Source: Candidatus Nitrotoga sp. BS (GTDB taxonomy: Bacteria; Pseudomonadota; Gammaproteobacteria; Burkholderiales; Gallionellaceae). From it: 64,000 nucleotides of DNA. The notes beneath the pieces are model-generated. The model was not told where the DNA came from. It worked only from the letters and a program-made list of their open reading frames with translations, and ran no database searches. Each line of letters starts with the position of its first letter. The stretch's first letter is position 1. The DNA lies in NCBI RefSeq assembly GCF_927797785.1, contig NZ_CAKMLL010000030.1, forward strand, positions 20,588 to 84,587, in the 5' to 3' direction. Of this stretch, positions 25,879 to 35,260 are shown one piece after another. The position numbers and the translations under genes are program-made.

Positions 25879-26889
25879 ATGAAACTGCAAGATAAAATTT
25901 ACATAGCAGGTCACCGAGGTTTAGTTGGTTCGGCCCTTATGCGCAGACTGGAGGCAGGAGGTTATATCAACTTGCTTACCCGAACCCATGCCGAACTCAA
26001 CCTTACCAATCAGGCAGAGACGGAAGCTTTCTTTGAGCAGGAAAAACCCGACCATGTCTTCCTGGCGGCTGCCAAGGTGGGCGGCATTCTCGCTAACAAT
26101 ACCTATCCGGCCGATTTTATCTATCAGAACCTGGCCATTCAGACCAACATCATTCGCGCCGCATACAAAAACCAGGTCAAGCGCTTGTTGTTTCTGGGCT
26201 CGAGCTGCATCTACCCTCGCGACTGCCCCCAGCCAATGAAGGAGGAGTACCTCCTTACCGGCCCGCTGGAATCAACAAATCGCCCCTACGCCTTGGCCAA
26301 AATCGCCGGAATCGAGATGTGCTGGAGCTTCAACAGGCAATACGGCACGCAGTATCTGGCTGTAATGCCAACCAATCTTTATGGTCCTGGTGACAACTAT
26401 GAGCCCAACAACTCTCATGTGCTACCTGCGCTTATCCGCAAATTTCATGAGGCGAAAAATAGCAGTGCGACCAATGTCACCGTCTGGGGTACTGGGAATC
26501 CTAGAAGGGAGTTTCTTTACAGTGACGATATGGCTGATGCCTGTGTCTATCTCATGAACTTGGCTGATGACAAATTCCAGCCATTGCTTGCGGCAAATCG
26601 TAATTTTGGGCTATCGCCGGTAATCAACATTGGCGTGGGTGAAGACGTTACGATCAAAGAACTGGCAGAACTAGTCAAACAGGCGGTGGGTTACGGAGGC
26701 AAAATCATTTATGACCAAAGCAAGCCGGATGGTACGCCTAGGAAACTAATGGATATTTCGCGTACTCGAGAGTTGGGTTGGCAAGCCGGCACATCAGTCT
26801 ATGATGGGATTCGCTTGGCTTACTCGGACTTTCTGGGGCGTGAATTTGAATTGACCACCGCGCCGTTGGTGGAAGCGTTGCCCTATTAG
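25879..26889 (+). CDS. fcl: GDP-L-fucose synthase
   Basis: 336 residues. Epimerises and reduces GDP-4-keto-6-deoxymannose to GDP-L-fucose. NADP-binding [15 protein letters not shown], the catalytic [15 protein letters not shown], then [12 protein letters not shown] with the Tyr-Lys pair, and [24 protein letters not shown] are all present. TTG 25873 is in frame, but ATG 25879 has AGGA at 25866-25869 and gives the normal N-terminus. It lies 10 bp after gmd. The fucose would be used by one of the glycosyltransferases of this cluster. Confidence 0.95.
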   Translation: MKLQDKIYIAGHRGLVGSALMRRLEAGGYINLLTRTHAELNLTNQAETEAFFEQEKPDHVFLAAAKVGGILANNTYPADFIYQNLAIQTNIIRAAYKNQVKRLLFLGSSCIYPRDCPQPMKEEYLLTGPLESTNRPYALAKIAGIEMCWSFNRQYGTQYLAVMPTNLYGPGDNYEPNNSHVLPALIRKFHEAKNSSATNVTVWGTGNPRREFLYSDDMADACVYLMNLADDKFQPLLAANRNFGLSPVINIGVGEDVTIKELAELVKQAVGYGGKIIYDQSKPDGTPRKLMDISRTRELGWQAGTSVYDGIRLAYSDFLGREFELTTAPLVEALPY

Positions 26890-26927
26890 GGTAAATTTAT
26901 AACTTGCTTTAGTCTGATAAGGTATTT

Positions 26928-27869
26928 ATGAAATGCGTTATTTTTGGCGGTGGGGGCTTTATAGGCTCGGCCATTGTCGACCGTTTGTTGCGCGATGGGC
27001 ATACCATCCGGATTTTCGAGCGTCCTCGCGTTGAGCCATTTCGCAAGTTTGAAGCACACGAACAGGTAGAGTGGATGGTGGGCGAAATGCTCAGCACTCA
27101 TGATATGGTGGATGCGATAGATGGCGCCGATATTATTTTCCATCTAGTGTCCACCACGCTCCCTAAAAGTTCGAACGATGATCCGATCTATGATGTTCAG
27201 AGCAACCTTGTGGCAACGTTGCAGATGCTCAACGCCATGGTTGCACGCAATGTACCGAAGATTATCTTTATCTCTTCTGGCGGCACGGTATATGGTTCCC
27301 CAACGTATTTGCCCATAGATGAATGCCACCCAACGGAGCCACAGGTTTCTTATGGCATTACAAAACTTGCCATCGAAAAATATCTTCTTATGTATGAGCG
27401 GTTGCATGGAATCAAGGCAATTATCCTGCGAGTTTCCAATCCATTTGGAGAACGGCAGCGAGTTGAGACAGCACAAGGGGCAGTCGGTGTTTTTATGCAT
27501 CGCGCCCTAAATGGGTTGCCTATTGATATTTGGGGCGACGGCAGCGTAACCAGGGATTATCTCTACGTCAGCAATGTTGCCGATGCTTTTGCGAAAGCCG
27601 TGAGCTATTCTGGGTCGAAAAGCGTATTCAATATAAGCTCGGGCACCGGTACCAGTTTAAATGCGCTTATTGAGTTGTTAGAGGATGTGCTAGATACCTC
27701 CATTGAGCGTCGCTATCTGTCGGGGCGGCCATTTGACGTTCCGGTAAGTGTACTCAGTAATTCTCTGGCCATGCATGAGATGGAGTGGGCGCCAGAGGTG
27801 CCATTAAGAGAGGGAATTGCCCGTACAGTCTTGTGGATGAAGCGTGAATTGGAAATGTTGGATACTTGA
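26928..27869 (+). CDS. NAD-dependent sugar epimerase/dehydratase
   Basis: 313 residues of the extended short-chain dehydrogenase family. FGGGGFIGSAIVDRLL is the nucleotide-binding motif, ISSGGTVYGSP and YGITKLAIEKYLLM give the Ser-Tyr-Lys triad. It resembles UDP-glucose 4-epimerases, but the substrate cannot be fixed. An AAGG site lies just upstream of the ATG. It follows gmd-fcl by 38 bp and may supply another 6-deoxy or epimerised sugar for the same glycan. It is followed by a decayed glycosyltransferase start. Confidence 0.85.
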   Translation: MKCVIFGGGGFIGSAIVDRLLRDGHTIRIFERPRVEPFRKFEAHEQVEWMVGEMLSTHDMVDAIDGADIIFHLVSTTLPKSSNDDPIYDVQSNLVATLQMLNAMVARNVPKIIFISSGGTVYGSPTYLPIDECHPTEPQVSYGITKLAIEKYLLMYERLHGIKAIILRVSNPFGERQRVETAQGAVGVFMHRALNGLPIDIWGDGSVTRDYLYVSNVADAFAKAVSYSGSKSVFNISSGTGTSLNALIELLEDVLDTSIERRYLSGRPFDVPVSVLSNSLAMHEMEWAPEVPLREGIARTVLWMKRELEMLDT

Positions 27870-27892
27870 TCCGATCTCAACATTTTTATTAA

Positions 27893-28010
27893 ATGAAAAT
27901 TATTCTTACGGTTCATCAATTTTTTCCTCAGTAGGCGGCTGATGTAAAAGTGTTGATGTACTCGGTTGCTCGCGAATAGACGAGGCGCTGGAATATGGTG
28001 GTTACAGGGC
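27893..28010 (+). pseudogene. Decayed start of a GT4 glycosyltransferase
   Basis: ATG 27893 reads MKIILTVHQFFPQ and then stops. After a frame change, VLMYSVARE and then RRWNMVVT continue the typical N-terminal pattern of this GT4 subgroup (MKI.LT.H.F.P...GTE.L..SVA..L..RGH.VTVV). The intact gene that starts at 28025 has the same pattern, so this is probably the stump of a tandem copy whose body has been lost. Confidence 0.6.
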
Positions 28011-28024
28011 CATAAATTTAAACG

Positions 28025-29386
28025 ATGAAAATTCTTTTGACGACGCATGTGTTTTTGCCCGAGAATTTTGGCGGGACGGAAACGCTCGTTCTAAGTGTCG
28101 CACTTGTCTTGAAACAAAGGGGGCATATTGTTACGGTCGTGACAGGCTATCCTGAAAAGGATGAGCTAGGCGACATTAATCAGTTTGATGAGTATGAAGT
28201 CGATTCCATCCGTGTTATTCGATTCAGGCATGGACGTACTGTATTGAGAGGCCAAAGCAGTGTCATGCAAAATGACTATGACAACCCCGTTTTTGAAGCC
28301 CGGTTTCGTCAGCTGCTAGTAGAGATCGAACCGGATGTGGTGCATTTCCATCATCTGGAGCGGCTATCAATTAAAACAATTGATGCATGCAAGGAAAGAA
28401 AAATACCTGCGTTTCTAACTGCAACAGATTTTTGGTATGTTTGTCCCGCACATACGCTACTGTTGCCTAATGAAAAAATGTGCGATGGGCCAGCTCACGG
28501 TGGCGCAAACTGCCTTAAGCATGTGACTGAGATATCTCAGCCAAAATGGGTAGCCGGAATCGTAAACTCCATTCCTACATATGTCGTGGAACGCATCATG
28601 TGTTATCTCAAGCGATCTAACATAAAGCCTTCAGGCAGTGTCGGCAATGTTCAGGCTCTGGCAAGAAGAAGTGAAATAATTGGAGCCAGACTCCTCCTCT
28701 TGGAAAGAATTTTTGTCGCTTCCAGTCATGCTAAAAGAATGTTTGAGACTGCTGGAATAATGGGCGGGAAATTTCGAGTGCTGCCATTTGGAATCAAGAG
28801 TCATGGATATGTAAAACGTATCCGGCAGAGAACAGATAGGCCTTTGGTGCTGGGCTTTATCGGCTCGATTTTGCCTCACAAGGGACTCCATGTATTAGTT
28901 GAAGCGAGCAAGCTTTTACCTGCGGATGCTGCTGTCAAAATAAAAATATATGGGAAATCAGCAGCTGGAGATTCCGCCTATATAAAAGGTCTGCGTATGC
29001 TTGTGCAGAATGACGAAAGAATACAATTTTACGGCACTTTCGAGAACGCGAGGATGCCCGCAATACTGGATGGAATCGATGCCTTGGTTATTCCTTCTTT
29101 GTGGCATGAGAATATGCCGTTGGTCTCGTTATCTGCTCAGGCAGCGAGTTGCCCTCTCATTGCATCAGACATTGGAGGATTATCAGACGTCATTGACCCT
29201 GGCAAAAATGGACTCTTGTTTAGCCCAGGTTCAGCATCTGGATTGGCTCAAATGATCATGCGGTTATTAGACGACCACGACCTATTAGAAAAACTATCAG
29301 AAGCCGCTGTCCGGCCTATGGATATCGATCAGTATGTTGATGAGCTTGAGCTGGAATACAGAAAAGTATTGGAGAGAAGTATCTAA
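28025..29386 (+). CDS. Glycosyltransferase family 4, paralog of the 15646 gene
   Basis: 453 residues. The N-terminus MKILLTTHVFLPENFGGTET and the C-terminal PHKGLHVLVEASKLLP mark a GT-B family 4 enzyme. It shares two oddities with the protein at 15646. A Cys-rich insertion has Cys140, 153 and 163 in matching positions, with His166 where the fourth Cys would be. The EX7E region reads ENMPLVSLS, without the second Glu. It is the last plus-strand gene of the cluster; 230 bp without a gene follow, then genes on the other strand. Confidence 0.82.
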   Translation: MKILLTTHVFLPENFGGTETLVLSVALVLKQRGHIVTVVTGYPEKDELGDINQFDEYEVDSIRVIRFRHGRTVLRGQSSVMQNDYDNPVFEARFRQLLVEIEPDVVHFHHLERLSIKTIDACKERKIPAFLTATDFWYVCPAHTLLLPNEKMCDGPAHGGANCLKHVTEISQPKWVAGIVNSIPTYVVERIMCYLKRSNIKPSGSVGNVQALARRSEIIGARLLLLERIFVASSHAKRMFETAGIMGGKFRVLPFGIKSHGYVKRIRQRTDRPLVLGFIGSILPHKGLHVLVEASKLLPADAAVKIKIYGKSAAGDSAYIKGLRMLVQNDERIQFYGTFENARMPAILDGIDALVIPSLWHENMPLVSLSAQAASCPLIASDIGGLSDVIDPGKNGLLFSPGSASGLAQMIMRLLDDHDLLEKLSEAAVRPMDIDQYVDELELEYRKVLERSI

Positions 29387-29619
29387 TGGCGCGCTTGTGA
29401 ATTAACGGAACCATCTTTACTCGCTTTTGCCGCTGCATCAATGTGTCTGGTTGCATGGTAATGCGGAGCCAAAGCCGAGTGGCATTCATTGAAAAGCTCC
29501 ACCTATGCGGATCACATGGCTTCCCTAATCAGCCCACAGTATTTGCGGAAGCCATTTTTCAATCATACCAATCTGACAATATACAGTTCCAGATACCTTG
29601 AGTGCACCTGGAAGCCGGT

Positions 29620-30564
29620 TTAGAGGGGGGCTACTGTGGTTAATGTGCCGACTACGTTAACGCTATTATTCGACAGGGTATTATTGCCGTAAGATATCAG
29701 CGTTCCATCGATATTCCATAACCCGAAATTGCTGCTTCCTGTCACCATGCTCTTGCGAATACTAACCGAGGCGGCTCCAACTGAAGCTGGACTTTCGGCA
29801 GTAATGCCTACGCCAGAACTTGAAACTATCGAACGACTTATGTCTATTTTTGATGAGGCGGTGGGGGTGATTACACGTGCGTATATTCCGATTCCACTTC
29901 CTAGCACGATAGTATTGCTTATAGCTGCGGTCGTGGTCGTGCCAGCTGTTTCATTGAACGCAAAGATGCCGGCAGTTGAATTTCCAAGAAACTTCGATTC
30001 AGAGATGTCGGCTGTAGCGCCCTCTTGAAGTTGAATACCTATATCATTGTCTCGAATAAGGGTGTTAACCATTCTCACCGTTGCTGGTGTTTGGACTAAA
30101 ACGCCGAGTTGGTTAGATGAACTACCAATAATCGAAAAATTAGAAATGACACAATTTTCGATTGAAAGCTTGGCGCCAGCGGTCATTAAAATTCCGCTAT
30201 CACCGCCCAGTCCATTAATGGTCAGGCCGCGCAGCACTACACTTACACCAGGAGTGGCGATAGTCACTCCAGATGTCCCAGCGGCTGAAACAGAAATGGC
30301 TGCATAGACACCAGTAGGTGCAGTCAGAGAGACTGACTTGCTGATCGTGACGGGAAGAAAGCCGGTAGAATCGAGTACCACGACTTCACCGTCTGGATCG
30401 GTCACGTCTATTGCCCTGTCAAACTGTCGGCATGGTGCGAAGGGGCCACAGGGATTGGCATCATTCCCGTAAGAAGAGACAAAGGAACGCGAGCGAGCCT
30501 GAGCATGAGTAACCATTACGGTACTCATAATAGCAATCAAACATATGGATGAGAATTTAAACAT
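29620..30564 (-). CDS. Secreted right-handed beta-helix protein, copy A
   Basis: 314 residues. The signal peptide MFKFSSICLIAIMSTVMVTHAQA is followed by RSRSFVSSYGNDANPCGPFAPC; written in parts, SRSFVSSYGNDANPC then GPFAPCRQFDRAI. Two Cys may form a disulfide. From about residue 60 on, short repeated strands with V/I/L every few residues and many Asn and Gly suggest a parallel beta-helix (LRGLTINGLGG, IENCVISNFS, TLIRDNDIGIQL). Such folds occur in carbohydrate-binding or -cleaving surface proteins, but no catalytic set is visible. AGGAGAT precedes the ATG. It is a tandem paralog of the protein at 30633. No PEP-CTERM tail is present. Confidence 0.85.
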   Translation of the reverse strand: MFKFSSICLIAIMSTVMVTHAQARSRSFVSSYGNDANPCGPFAPCRQFDRAIDVTDPDGEVVVLDSTGFLPVTISKSVSLTAPTGVYAAISVSAAGTSGVTIATPGVSVVLRGLTINGLGGDSGILMTAGAKLSIENCVISNFSIIGSSSNQLGVLVQTPATVRMVNTLIRDNDIGIQLQEGATADISESKFLGNSTAGIFAFNETAGTTTTAAISNTIVLGSGIGIYARVITPTASSKIDISRSIVSSSGVGITAESPASVGAASVSIRKSMVTGSSNFGLWNIDGTLISYGNNTLSNNSVNVVGTLTTVAPL

Positions 30565-30632
30565 ATCAATCTCCTGATTGTTAAGGTTGCGAGCTTGTCC
30601 GGGAGCCTTGGGTATCCACGGATCGGCCAGTT

Positions 30633-31556
30633 TTACTGGAGACCTCCCGGAAGCGGAGTAAGTGAACCAGTATTAGAACCGTTATTCGCTATGGTGTTAT
30701 TAACTAGTGATATCAGCGATCCGCCAGAACCTTGTGAATATCCAACCACATTTCCGGTCACCATGCTTTCGCTGAATGTGACCGAGGCAGTTCCGCCAGA
30801 AGCAGATGATTTGATGCCTGTTAAATTATTTGTTACTGACGAACGAATCATTTGTACCTGGGCACTTCCACTGCCGCTTGAAATTGCTTCAATGCCAGTC
30901 CCACCTCCAGTCACGATGGTATCGCTGATGGTGGTACTCGAGAACGGGCTAGAAGTGCTTGCAGTGTAGATGCCGGTGTCATTACCGAGAAATTTCGAGC
31001 CCGAAATGTCGGTGACTGCACCCGCCTGAAGCTTAATGCCAGTAACATTGTCGCGAATAAGAGTGTCGACTATTCGCACCGATACTGCCGCATTGACTGA
31101 AATAGCATTTTGGCCAGCACCTGAAAAATTAGAAATGACACAGTTCTCAATCGAAAGATTGCCGATGCCGCTCATCACAATCCCGTTGTCACCGCCCAGG
31201 CCATTAATGATCAGGCCACGCAGCACTACATTTACACCAGGAGTGGCGATCGTTATTCCGGATGTTCCAGCAGTTAAAACGGAAATGGCTACATAGACAC
31301 CAGTAGGTGCCGTCAGCGAGACTGACTTGCTGATCGTGACGGGAAGAAAGCCGGCAGAATCGAGCACCACCACTTCGCCGTCGGGATCGCTCACGTCTAT
31401 TGCCCGGTCAAACTGTCGGCATGGTGCGAAGGGGCCGCAGGGATTGGCGTCATTTCCGTATGAAGAGACAAAGGATCGCGTGCGAGCCTGTGCAGGGGTA
31501 ACCATGAGGGCACTCAGAATAGCAATCAAATATATGGATGATGATTTTTTAAGCAT
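30633..31556 (-). CDS. Secreted right-handed beta-helix protein, copy B
   Basis: 307 residues, closely like copy A. The first about 110 residues are nearly identical (SFVSSYGNDANPCGPFAPC, then SDPDGEVVVLDSAGFLPV) and the later helix rungs differ (for example NISRSKFLG-type turns are replaced by DISGSKFLG). The signal peptide ends at PAQA. AGGAGATCAAC precedes the ATG. The gap between the two genes is 68 bp, so they form one transcription unit reading toward the glycan cluster. Divergence in the C-terminal rungs with a conserved N-terminal part points to duplication followed by change in the binding face. Confidence 0.85.
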   Translation of the reverse strand: MLKKSSSIYLIAILSALMVTPAQARTRSFVSSYGNDANPCGPFAPCRQFDRAIDVSDPDGEVVVLDSAGFLPVTISKSVSLTAPTGVYVAISVLTAGTSGITIATPGVNVVLRGLIINGLGGDNGIVMSGIGNLSIENCVISNFSGAGQNAISVNAAVSVRIVDTLIRDNVTGIKLQAGAVTDISGSKFLGNDTGIYTASTSSPFSSTTISDTIVTGGGTGIEAISSGSGSAQVQMIRSSVTNNLTGIKSSASGGTASVTFSESMVTGNVVGYSQGSGGSLISLVNNTIANNGSNTGSLTPLPGGLQ

Positions 31557-32302
31557 GTTGATCTCCTAGGTTGTTAGTTAAAATTGAACTCTTTCTGCGC
31601 TTTAATGTTTTCGAATATTGGACATTAATAATGTTAAGTTACACCGGTAATCGTGCCGAAACTCAAACATGCTTATGTGACACGATAATTATCCATAAAT
31701 TCAGAGTAAGAATAAAACGTTTGCTGCTTTGTATAAGTAATTAGATAAGCACAAACTATGCCAAGTTTATTTTTCATAAAATAAGTTAGCATTTACATCG
31801 CCTTAATATTTTAATATGTTGAGTTCATAAAATGTTAGTGGTACAAACTGGAATGAATGTAAAAATAATCGACTTCCTGATACCTAAACTGCGTAGTCTC
31901 ACTTGAACAGTCTGTAAAATGGAATTTATAAATGCTTTCAAGCGTGTTTTATAGATAATGCTAGTCAGATAATGCAATGCGATCCCGCAAATTGTAAAGT
32001 CACGGAACCTATCAATGACTGCGATTTTCACTTTGGAGCCAGGTAGCAAAAATAATTCAATTCAAATTCGAATAACATGTTCACCTGATAGACGATCGAT
32101 TGGTCAGGCGGATTCAAGTTCTTCGTACCTCACAAAAAAGTCGATGAATACCTTAGTTGTTCAATTGCAATGTATAAACCACAGGCTTTAGCCGGTCAGT
32201 TTTAGGCTTGCAAATTCAGCAAGAGAGGAACAACTACATCTCGTTTCTCCCCGCTGGTGTTGCGTCAGGCTGCGCTAGCCACCTGTATTAGTAGGAGATA
32301 GT
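31557..32302. other. 746-bp AT-rich intergenic region
   Basis: It separates the beta-helix pair from the cobalamin adenosyltransferase gene. It is AT-rich near 31600-31820 and must contain the promoter of the beta-helix genes on the minus strand. A 74-codon minus frame at 31825-32049 has no family features or ribosome-binding site. I see no gene, RNA or repeat that I can support. Confidence 0.5.
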
Positions 32303-32842
32303 TCAGCATCTTTGCCATAAAGTTTCTTCTTGTCCCATTGCACGATTGAGTACACGACACAGTACGAACAATAAGTCAGAAAGACGGTTCAGGTAGGGCA
32401 AGGCATATTGTGGCGCGGTTTCGAGCTGAGCGAGTGCAGCGAAGTCTCTTTCAGCGCGGCGTGCCACGGTGCGCGCTACATGGCATTGTGCCGCTGCACG
32501 GGTTCCACCCGGCAGGATGAATTCCTTAAGTGGCGGCAGGTCGGCGTTGTAGTGAGCAATGGCGGTATCCATATGCAGAAGCTTGTCTTCGGTAAATTGC
32601 GCAGCTGGATATGCCAGCGCGCCACCGAGATCGAATAAGTCATGCTGAACATGTAACAGCAAGTCGCGCACGTCATCGGGTACGGCTTCAGCGAGCAGTA
32701 CGCCGAGGTGGCTGTTGAGTTCATCTATGTTGCCGATAGCGTGAATACGTGCGCAATATTTTTCCACGCGCGTGCCATCGGCTAGTCCGGTGCTTCCGTT
32801 ATCTCCGGTGCGGGTGACGATTTTGCTTAAACGATTAGCCAC
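32303..32842 (-). CDS. ATP:cob(I)alamin adenosyltransferase, PduO type
   Basis: 179 residues. Transfers the adenosyl group of ATP to cob(I)alamin to make adenosylcobalamin. The glycine-rich N-terminal ATP-binding motif TRTGDNGSTGLADGTR is clear, as are VEKYCARIHAIGNIDELNSHLG and the C-terminal CHVARTVARRAERD...YLNRLSDLLFVLCR. A TTG at 32858-32860 is in frame, but GTG 32840-32842, with GGAG 7 bp upstream, gives the family N-terminus MANRLSKIVTRTGD and overlaps the stop of the DUF1841 gene. Co-transcribed with nth and DUF1841. Confidence 0.93.
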   Translation of the reverse strand: MANRLSKIVTRTGDNGSTGLADGTRVEKYCARIHAIGNIDELNSHLGVLLAEAVPDDVRDLLLHVQHDLFDLGGALAYPAAQFTEDKLLHMDTAIAHYNADLPPLKEFILPGGTRAAAQCHVARTVARRAERDFAALAQLETAPQYALPYLNRLSDLLFVLCRVLNRAMGQEETLWQRC

Positions 32843-33264
32843 TATTTCTCCTCCAGACAATTCAAATATACATTTGCATCGGGTGCCGTGCCGTGCCGTT
32901 GCGCCTGCCAGATCATTTCACCCAGGCACTCCATCATGCGATGTTGAGCGTCGTGTTCTGATTGATGATGTGCGACAAGACGCTGAAAGTGCATGCGAAT
33001 GCCATGCGGTTGGTCGATGGAAATCTGTTCCTCGATGGTGAGGTGCATCATCAGGTGCAGGAAGGGATTAGTCGTGCCTTGCTCCGGTGAGTAGTCTTTA
33101 TCTTGATAGCGTTCCGGGTTTTCCAGTATTGCGTAATATGCAGGATGCTTTTCGATAAGCTGTGCAGCGAGGTCTTCAAGTGGCGAGAGCAAAGTGCCTG
33201 CGCGACGCTTGCGCCAAGTATCGATGAGAAACATTCGGGCTTCATCTCTGCTGGGATTGAACAT
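32842..33264 (-). CDS. DUF1841 family protein
   Basis: 140 residues. MFNPSRDEARMFLIDTWRKRR at the start and NPFLHLMMHLTIEEQISIDQP in the middle are the signature of DUF1841 (PF08897), a small protein of unknown function. In betaproteobacteria and relatives it commonly follows nth. It is placed between nth (1-bp stop/start contact) and the adenosyltransferase (overlapping TAGTG), so it is translationally coupled to both. Cytoplasmic and helical; nothing more can be said. Confidence 0.88.
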   Translation of the reverse strand: MFNPSRDEARMFLIDTWRKRRAGTLLSPLEDLAAQLIEKHPAYYAILENPERYQDKDYSPEQGTTNPFLHLMMHLTIEEQISIDQPHGIRMHFQRLVAHHQSEHDAQHRMMECLGEMIWQAQRHGTAPDANVYLNCLEEK

Positions 33265-33896
33265 TATATTTCCTTGTGTCGGTATTCACACAGATCAACG
33301 ATGCTGCAAATACCACATTTGGGCTTGCGTGCTTGACATATATAGCGTCCATGCAGGATCAGCCAATGGTGTGCATCATGCTTGAATTTGTCCGGCACGA
33401 ACTTGAGCAGTTTTTGTTCCACTTCCAGCACGGACTTGCCGGGAGCAAAGCCGGTGCGGTTGGATACGCGGAAGATGTGTGTATCCACTGCGATGGTGGG
33501 TTGGCCGAAGGCAGTGTTGAGGACTACGCTTGCGGTCTTGCGTCCCACGCCCGGCAGCGCTTCCAGCGCCGCGCGCGTCTGAGGCACTGCGCCACCATGA
33601 TTTTCCAATAATAGTCGGCAGGTTTGAATGATGTGTTTAGCCTTAGTTTTGTAAAGGCCAATGCGCTGCACATAGCCGCGCAATTTTTCTTCGCCCAGAT
33701 CAAGCATGCCCTGTGGAGTATTTGCCACAGGAAATAATTGCCGGGTGGCGGAATTTACACTGATATCGGTAGCTTGAGCCGAGAGAGTTACCGCCACCAG
33801 GAGCTCAAACGCCGAGTGGTATTCCAGCTCAGTAGTTGGGTGCGGATTGGCAGCTTGCAGTCGTAGAAAAATTTCCTGGCGTTTTGCTGGATTCAC
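33264..33896 (-). CDS. nth: Endonuclease III
   Basis: 210 residues. A bifunctional DNA glycosylase/AP lyase of base-excision repair that removes oxidised pyrimidines. The helix-hairpin-helix LPGVGRKTASVVLN holds catalytic Lys120, and VDTHIFRV holds catalytic Asp138. The numbering is the same as in the E. coli enzyme. The [4Fe-4S] ligands are Cys187, Cys194, Cys197 and Cys203 (C-X6-C-X2-C-X5-C). Complete and standard length. First gene of the nth-DUF1841-adenosyltransferase unit. The 460 bp upstream hold only a decayed fragment. Confidence 0.97.
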   Translation of the reverse strand: MNPAKRQEIFLRLQAANPHPTTELEYHSAFELLVAVTLSAQATDISVNSATRQLFPVANTPQGMLDLGEEKLRGYVQRIGLYKTKAKHIIQTCRLLLENHGGAVPQTRAALEALPGVGRKTASVVLNTAFGQPTIAVDTHIFRVSNRTGFAPGKSVLEVEQKLLKFVPDKFKHDAHHWLILHGRYICQARKPKCGICSIVDLCEYRHKEI

Positions 33897-34103
33897 AAAG
33901 TCGTCTCATACAAGAAAAATTGGGTTGCGCAGTAGTTTCTCAAAATGGATAAGCTTGCATAAGGGTTGCTGACCCATGCGAAACCGGTATTCGAAAATTG
34001 GAAGATTATTTCGTTGGATAATGCATGTCTAGTTTTCATAGTCTGGCTGATATTTTACATGACAACTTGTAGGTCGTTAGAGACTGAAGAAAAAATATAA
34101 CTT

Positions 34104-34275
34104 TTATTCGATGGCACAAAATTCATCAATGCAGCATGGGAGTATCAAGCTTTGAGTTGTAATATCAAGATGTGGGATTAGATCTTCAATAAAACCGGTG
34201 TGAGGATAGGCTTGCGGGTTAGCAAGAATGAGATGGCGTAGTGCTGTTGCGCTGGAGTTATATAGTCGAGTTTAA
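34104..34275 (-). pseudogene. Short unrecognised coding remnant upstream of nth
   Basis: In the gap 33897-34360, one minus frame reads SATALRHLILANPQAYPHTG, then FIEDLIPHLDI and LPCCIDEFCAIE before a stop. It looks like real protein (balanced composition, helical) but has a stop shortly upstream and no start signal. It may be the tail of a lost gene. I do not recognise the family. Nothing else is visible in the gap, apart from the promoter of mobB that must lie near its right end. Confidence 0.3.
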
Positions 34276-34360
34276 TGAAGATTGACGTCTGTCTTGACGG
34301 ATGGGTTCACTGTAGGCTACGCTGCCACTACCAATCAGTCACGCGCGTTTAAATAAATTT

Positions 34361-34876
34361 ATGTTTGAAAAAAAAATAATTGGTTTCGCAGGTTATTCCG
34401 GTAGTGGCAAAACGACGTTACTAGAAAAAGTTATTCCTTTTTTAACTGCACAAGGCTTGCGTATTGCCGTTATCAAGCATGCTCATCATGATTTTGACAT
34501 TGATAAACCCGGTAAAGATACCTACCGCCATCGCAAGGCAGGTGCAAGCGAAGTGTTGATTGTTTCTGCGCAAAGATGGGCGTTAATGCACGAGTTGAAC
34601 GATGAGTCGGAACCTAGCCTGGAATATCTCTGTTCACGGTTCTCAGCCTATGACCTTATATTGGCAGAGGGTTACAAGCATGCAGCCATACCAAAACTGG
34701 AAGTGCATCGCAAAGAGACTGGGGCTGACAGTCTATATCCTACTGAACCGGGTATTATCGCAGTTGTGACAAATAGCAAAGATAAATTCCCGCTACCTGT
34801 GCTTGATATTGATGCGCCGCAGGAAGTGGCCGAGTTTATTATGAATTATTTTTCCAGGGAAAATCATGAAATTTGA
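34361..34876 (+). CDS. mobB: Molybdopterin-guanine dinucleotide biosynthesis adapter MobB
   Basis: 171 residues. A GTP-binding protein that assists MobA in attaching GMP to molybdopterin. P-loop GYSGSGKT (11-18), then LRIAVIKHAHHDFDIDKPGKD, here split as VIKHAHHDFDIDKPGKDTYR, the family signature, and DLILAEGYKHAAIPKLEVHR near the C-terminus. The length is standard. It overlaps the first moaD copy by 11 bp. Its last about 60 bp recur 590 bp downstream as part of a tandem duplication. Confidence 0.93.
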   Translation: MFEKKIIGFAGYSGSGKTTLLEKVIPFLTAQGLRIAVIKHAHHDFDIDKPGKDTYRHRKAGASEVLIVSAQRWALMHELNDESEPSLEYLCSRFSAYDLILAEGYKHAAIPKLEVHRKETGADSLYPTEPGIIAVVTNSKDKFPLPVLDIDAPQEVAEFIMNYFSRENHEI

Positions 34877-35189
34877 GATAGTGTATTTTGGTAAGCCGAG
34901 AGATAATTTGAACATATCACAGGAAACCGTAGATGTTCCGGAAGACTCGTTGACGCTTTCCGGTCTACTTGCATGGTTAAGTTTGCGTGGAGGGGCTTGG
35001 GCACAAGAAATGGACGAAGATTGTGTGCGCTGCGCTGTTAATCAGGAGTTTGCCGGGCTGGCAAAACCATTGAACGATAATGATGAAATTGCCATCACCG
35101 CGCATTACCATGGCTGTTCAGAATTTTGGGTAGATGATCCACGCTTAAGGCCAAATCATGCACGCATGAAACCGAATCAATGGTCTTGA
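34866..35189 (+). CDS. MoaD-like protein lacking the C-terminal Gly-Gly (duplicate copy)
   Basis: 107 residues. Residues 1-79 line up with the true MoaD at 35456 (KFEIVYFGKPRDNL against KIELVYFGRPREHL; VNQEFAGLAKPLNDNDEIAI against INQEFAGLPAAINEHDEIAI). After DEIAI the proteins differ. Instead of the short end FSPISGG there are 28 unrelated residues ending NQWS. The diglycine that is adenylated and thiocarboxylated in MoaD is thus missing, and this copy cannot carry sulfur to molybdopterin synthase. It may be a dying gene or a regulator or binding partner. It has an AGGGA site and overlaps mobB. Confidence 0.7.
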   Translation: MKFEIVYFGKPRDNLNISQETVDVPEDSLTLSGLLAWLSLRGGAWAQEMDEDCVRCAVNQEFAGLAKPLNDNDEIAITAHYHGCSEFWVDDPRLRPNHARMKPNQWS

Positions 35190-35260
35190 TTGACGCCTAA
35201 ATATTACTATACCGCACAGAATATTCACACGCCATACGGGGGGTTTCTCGCTTGGCGAAA

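Noticed and set aside
31825..32049. 74-codon minus frame in the AT-rich gap
   Set aside because: No start signal, no homology-like motif, and the region is intergenic in composition.
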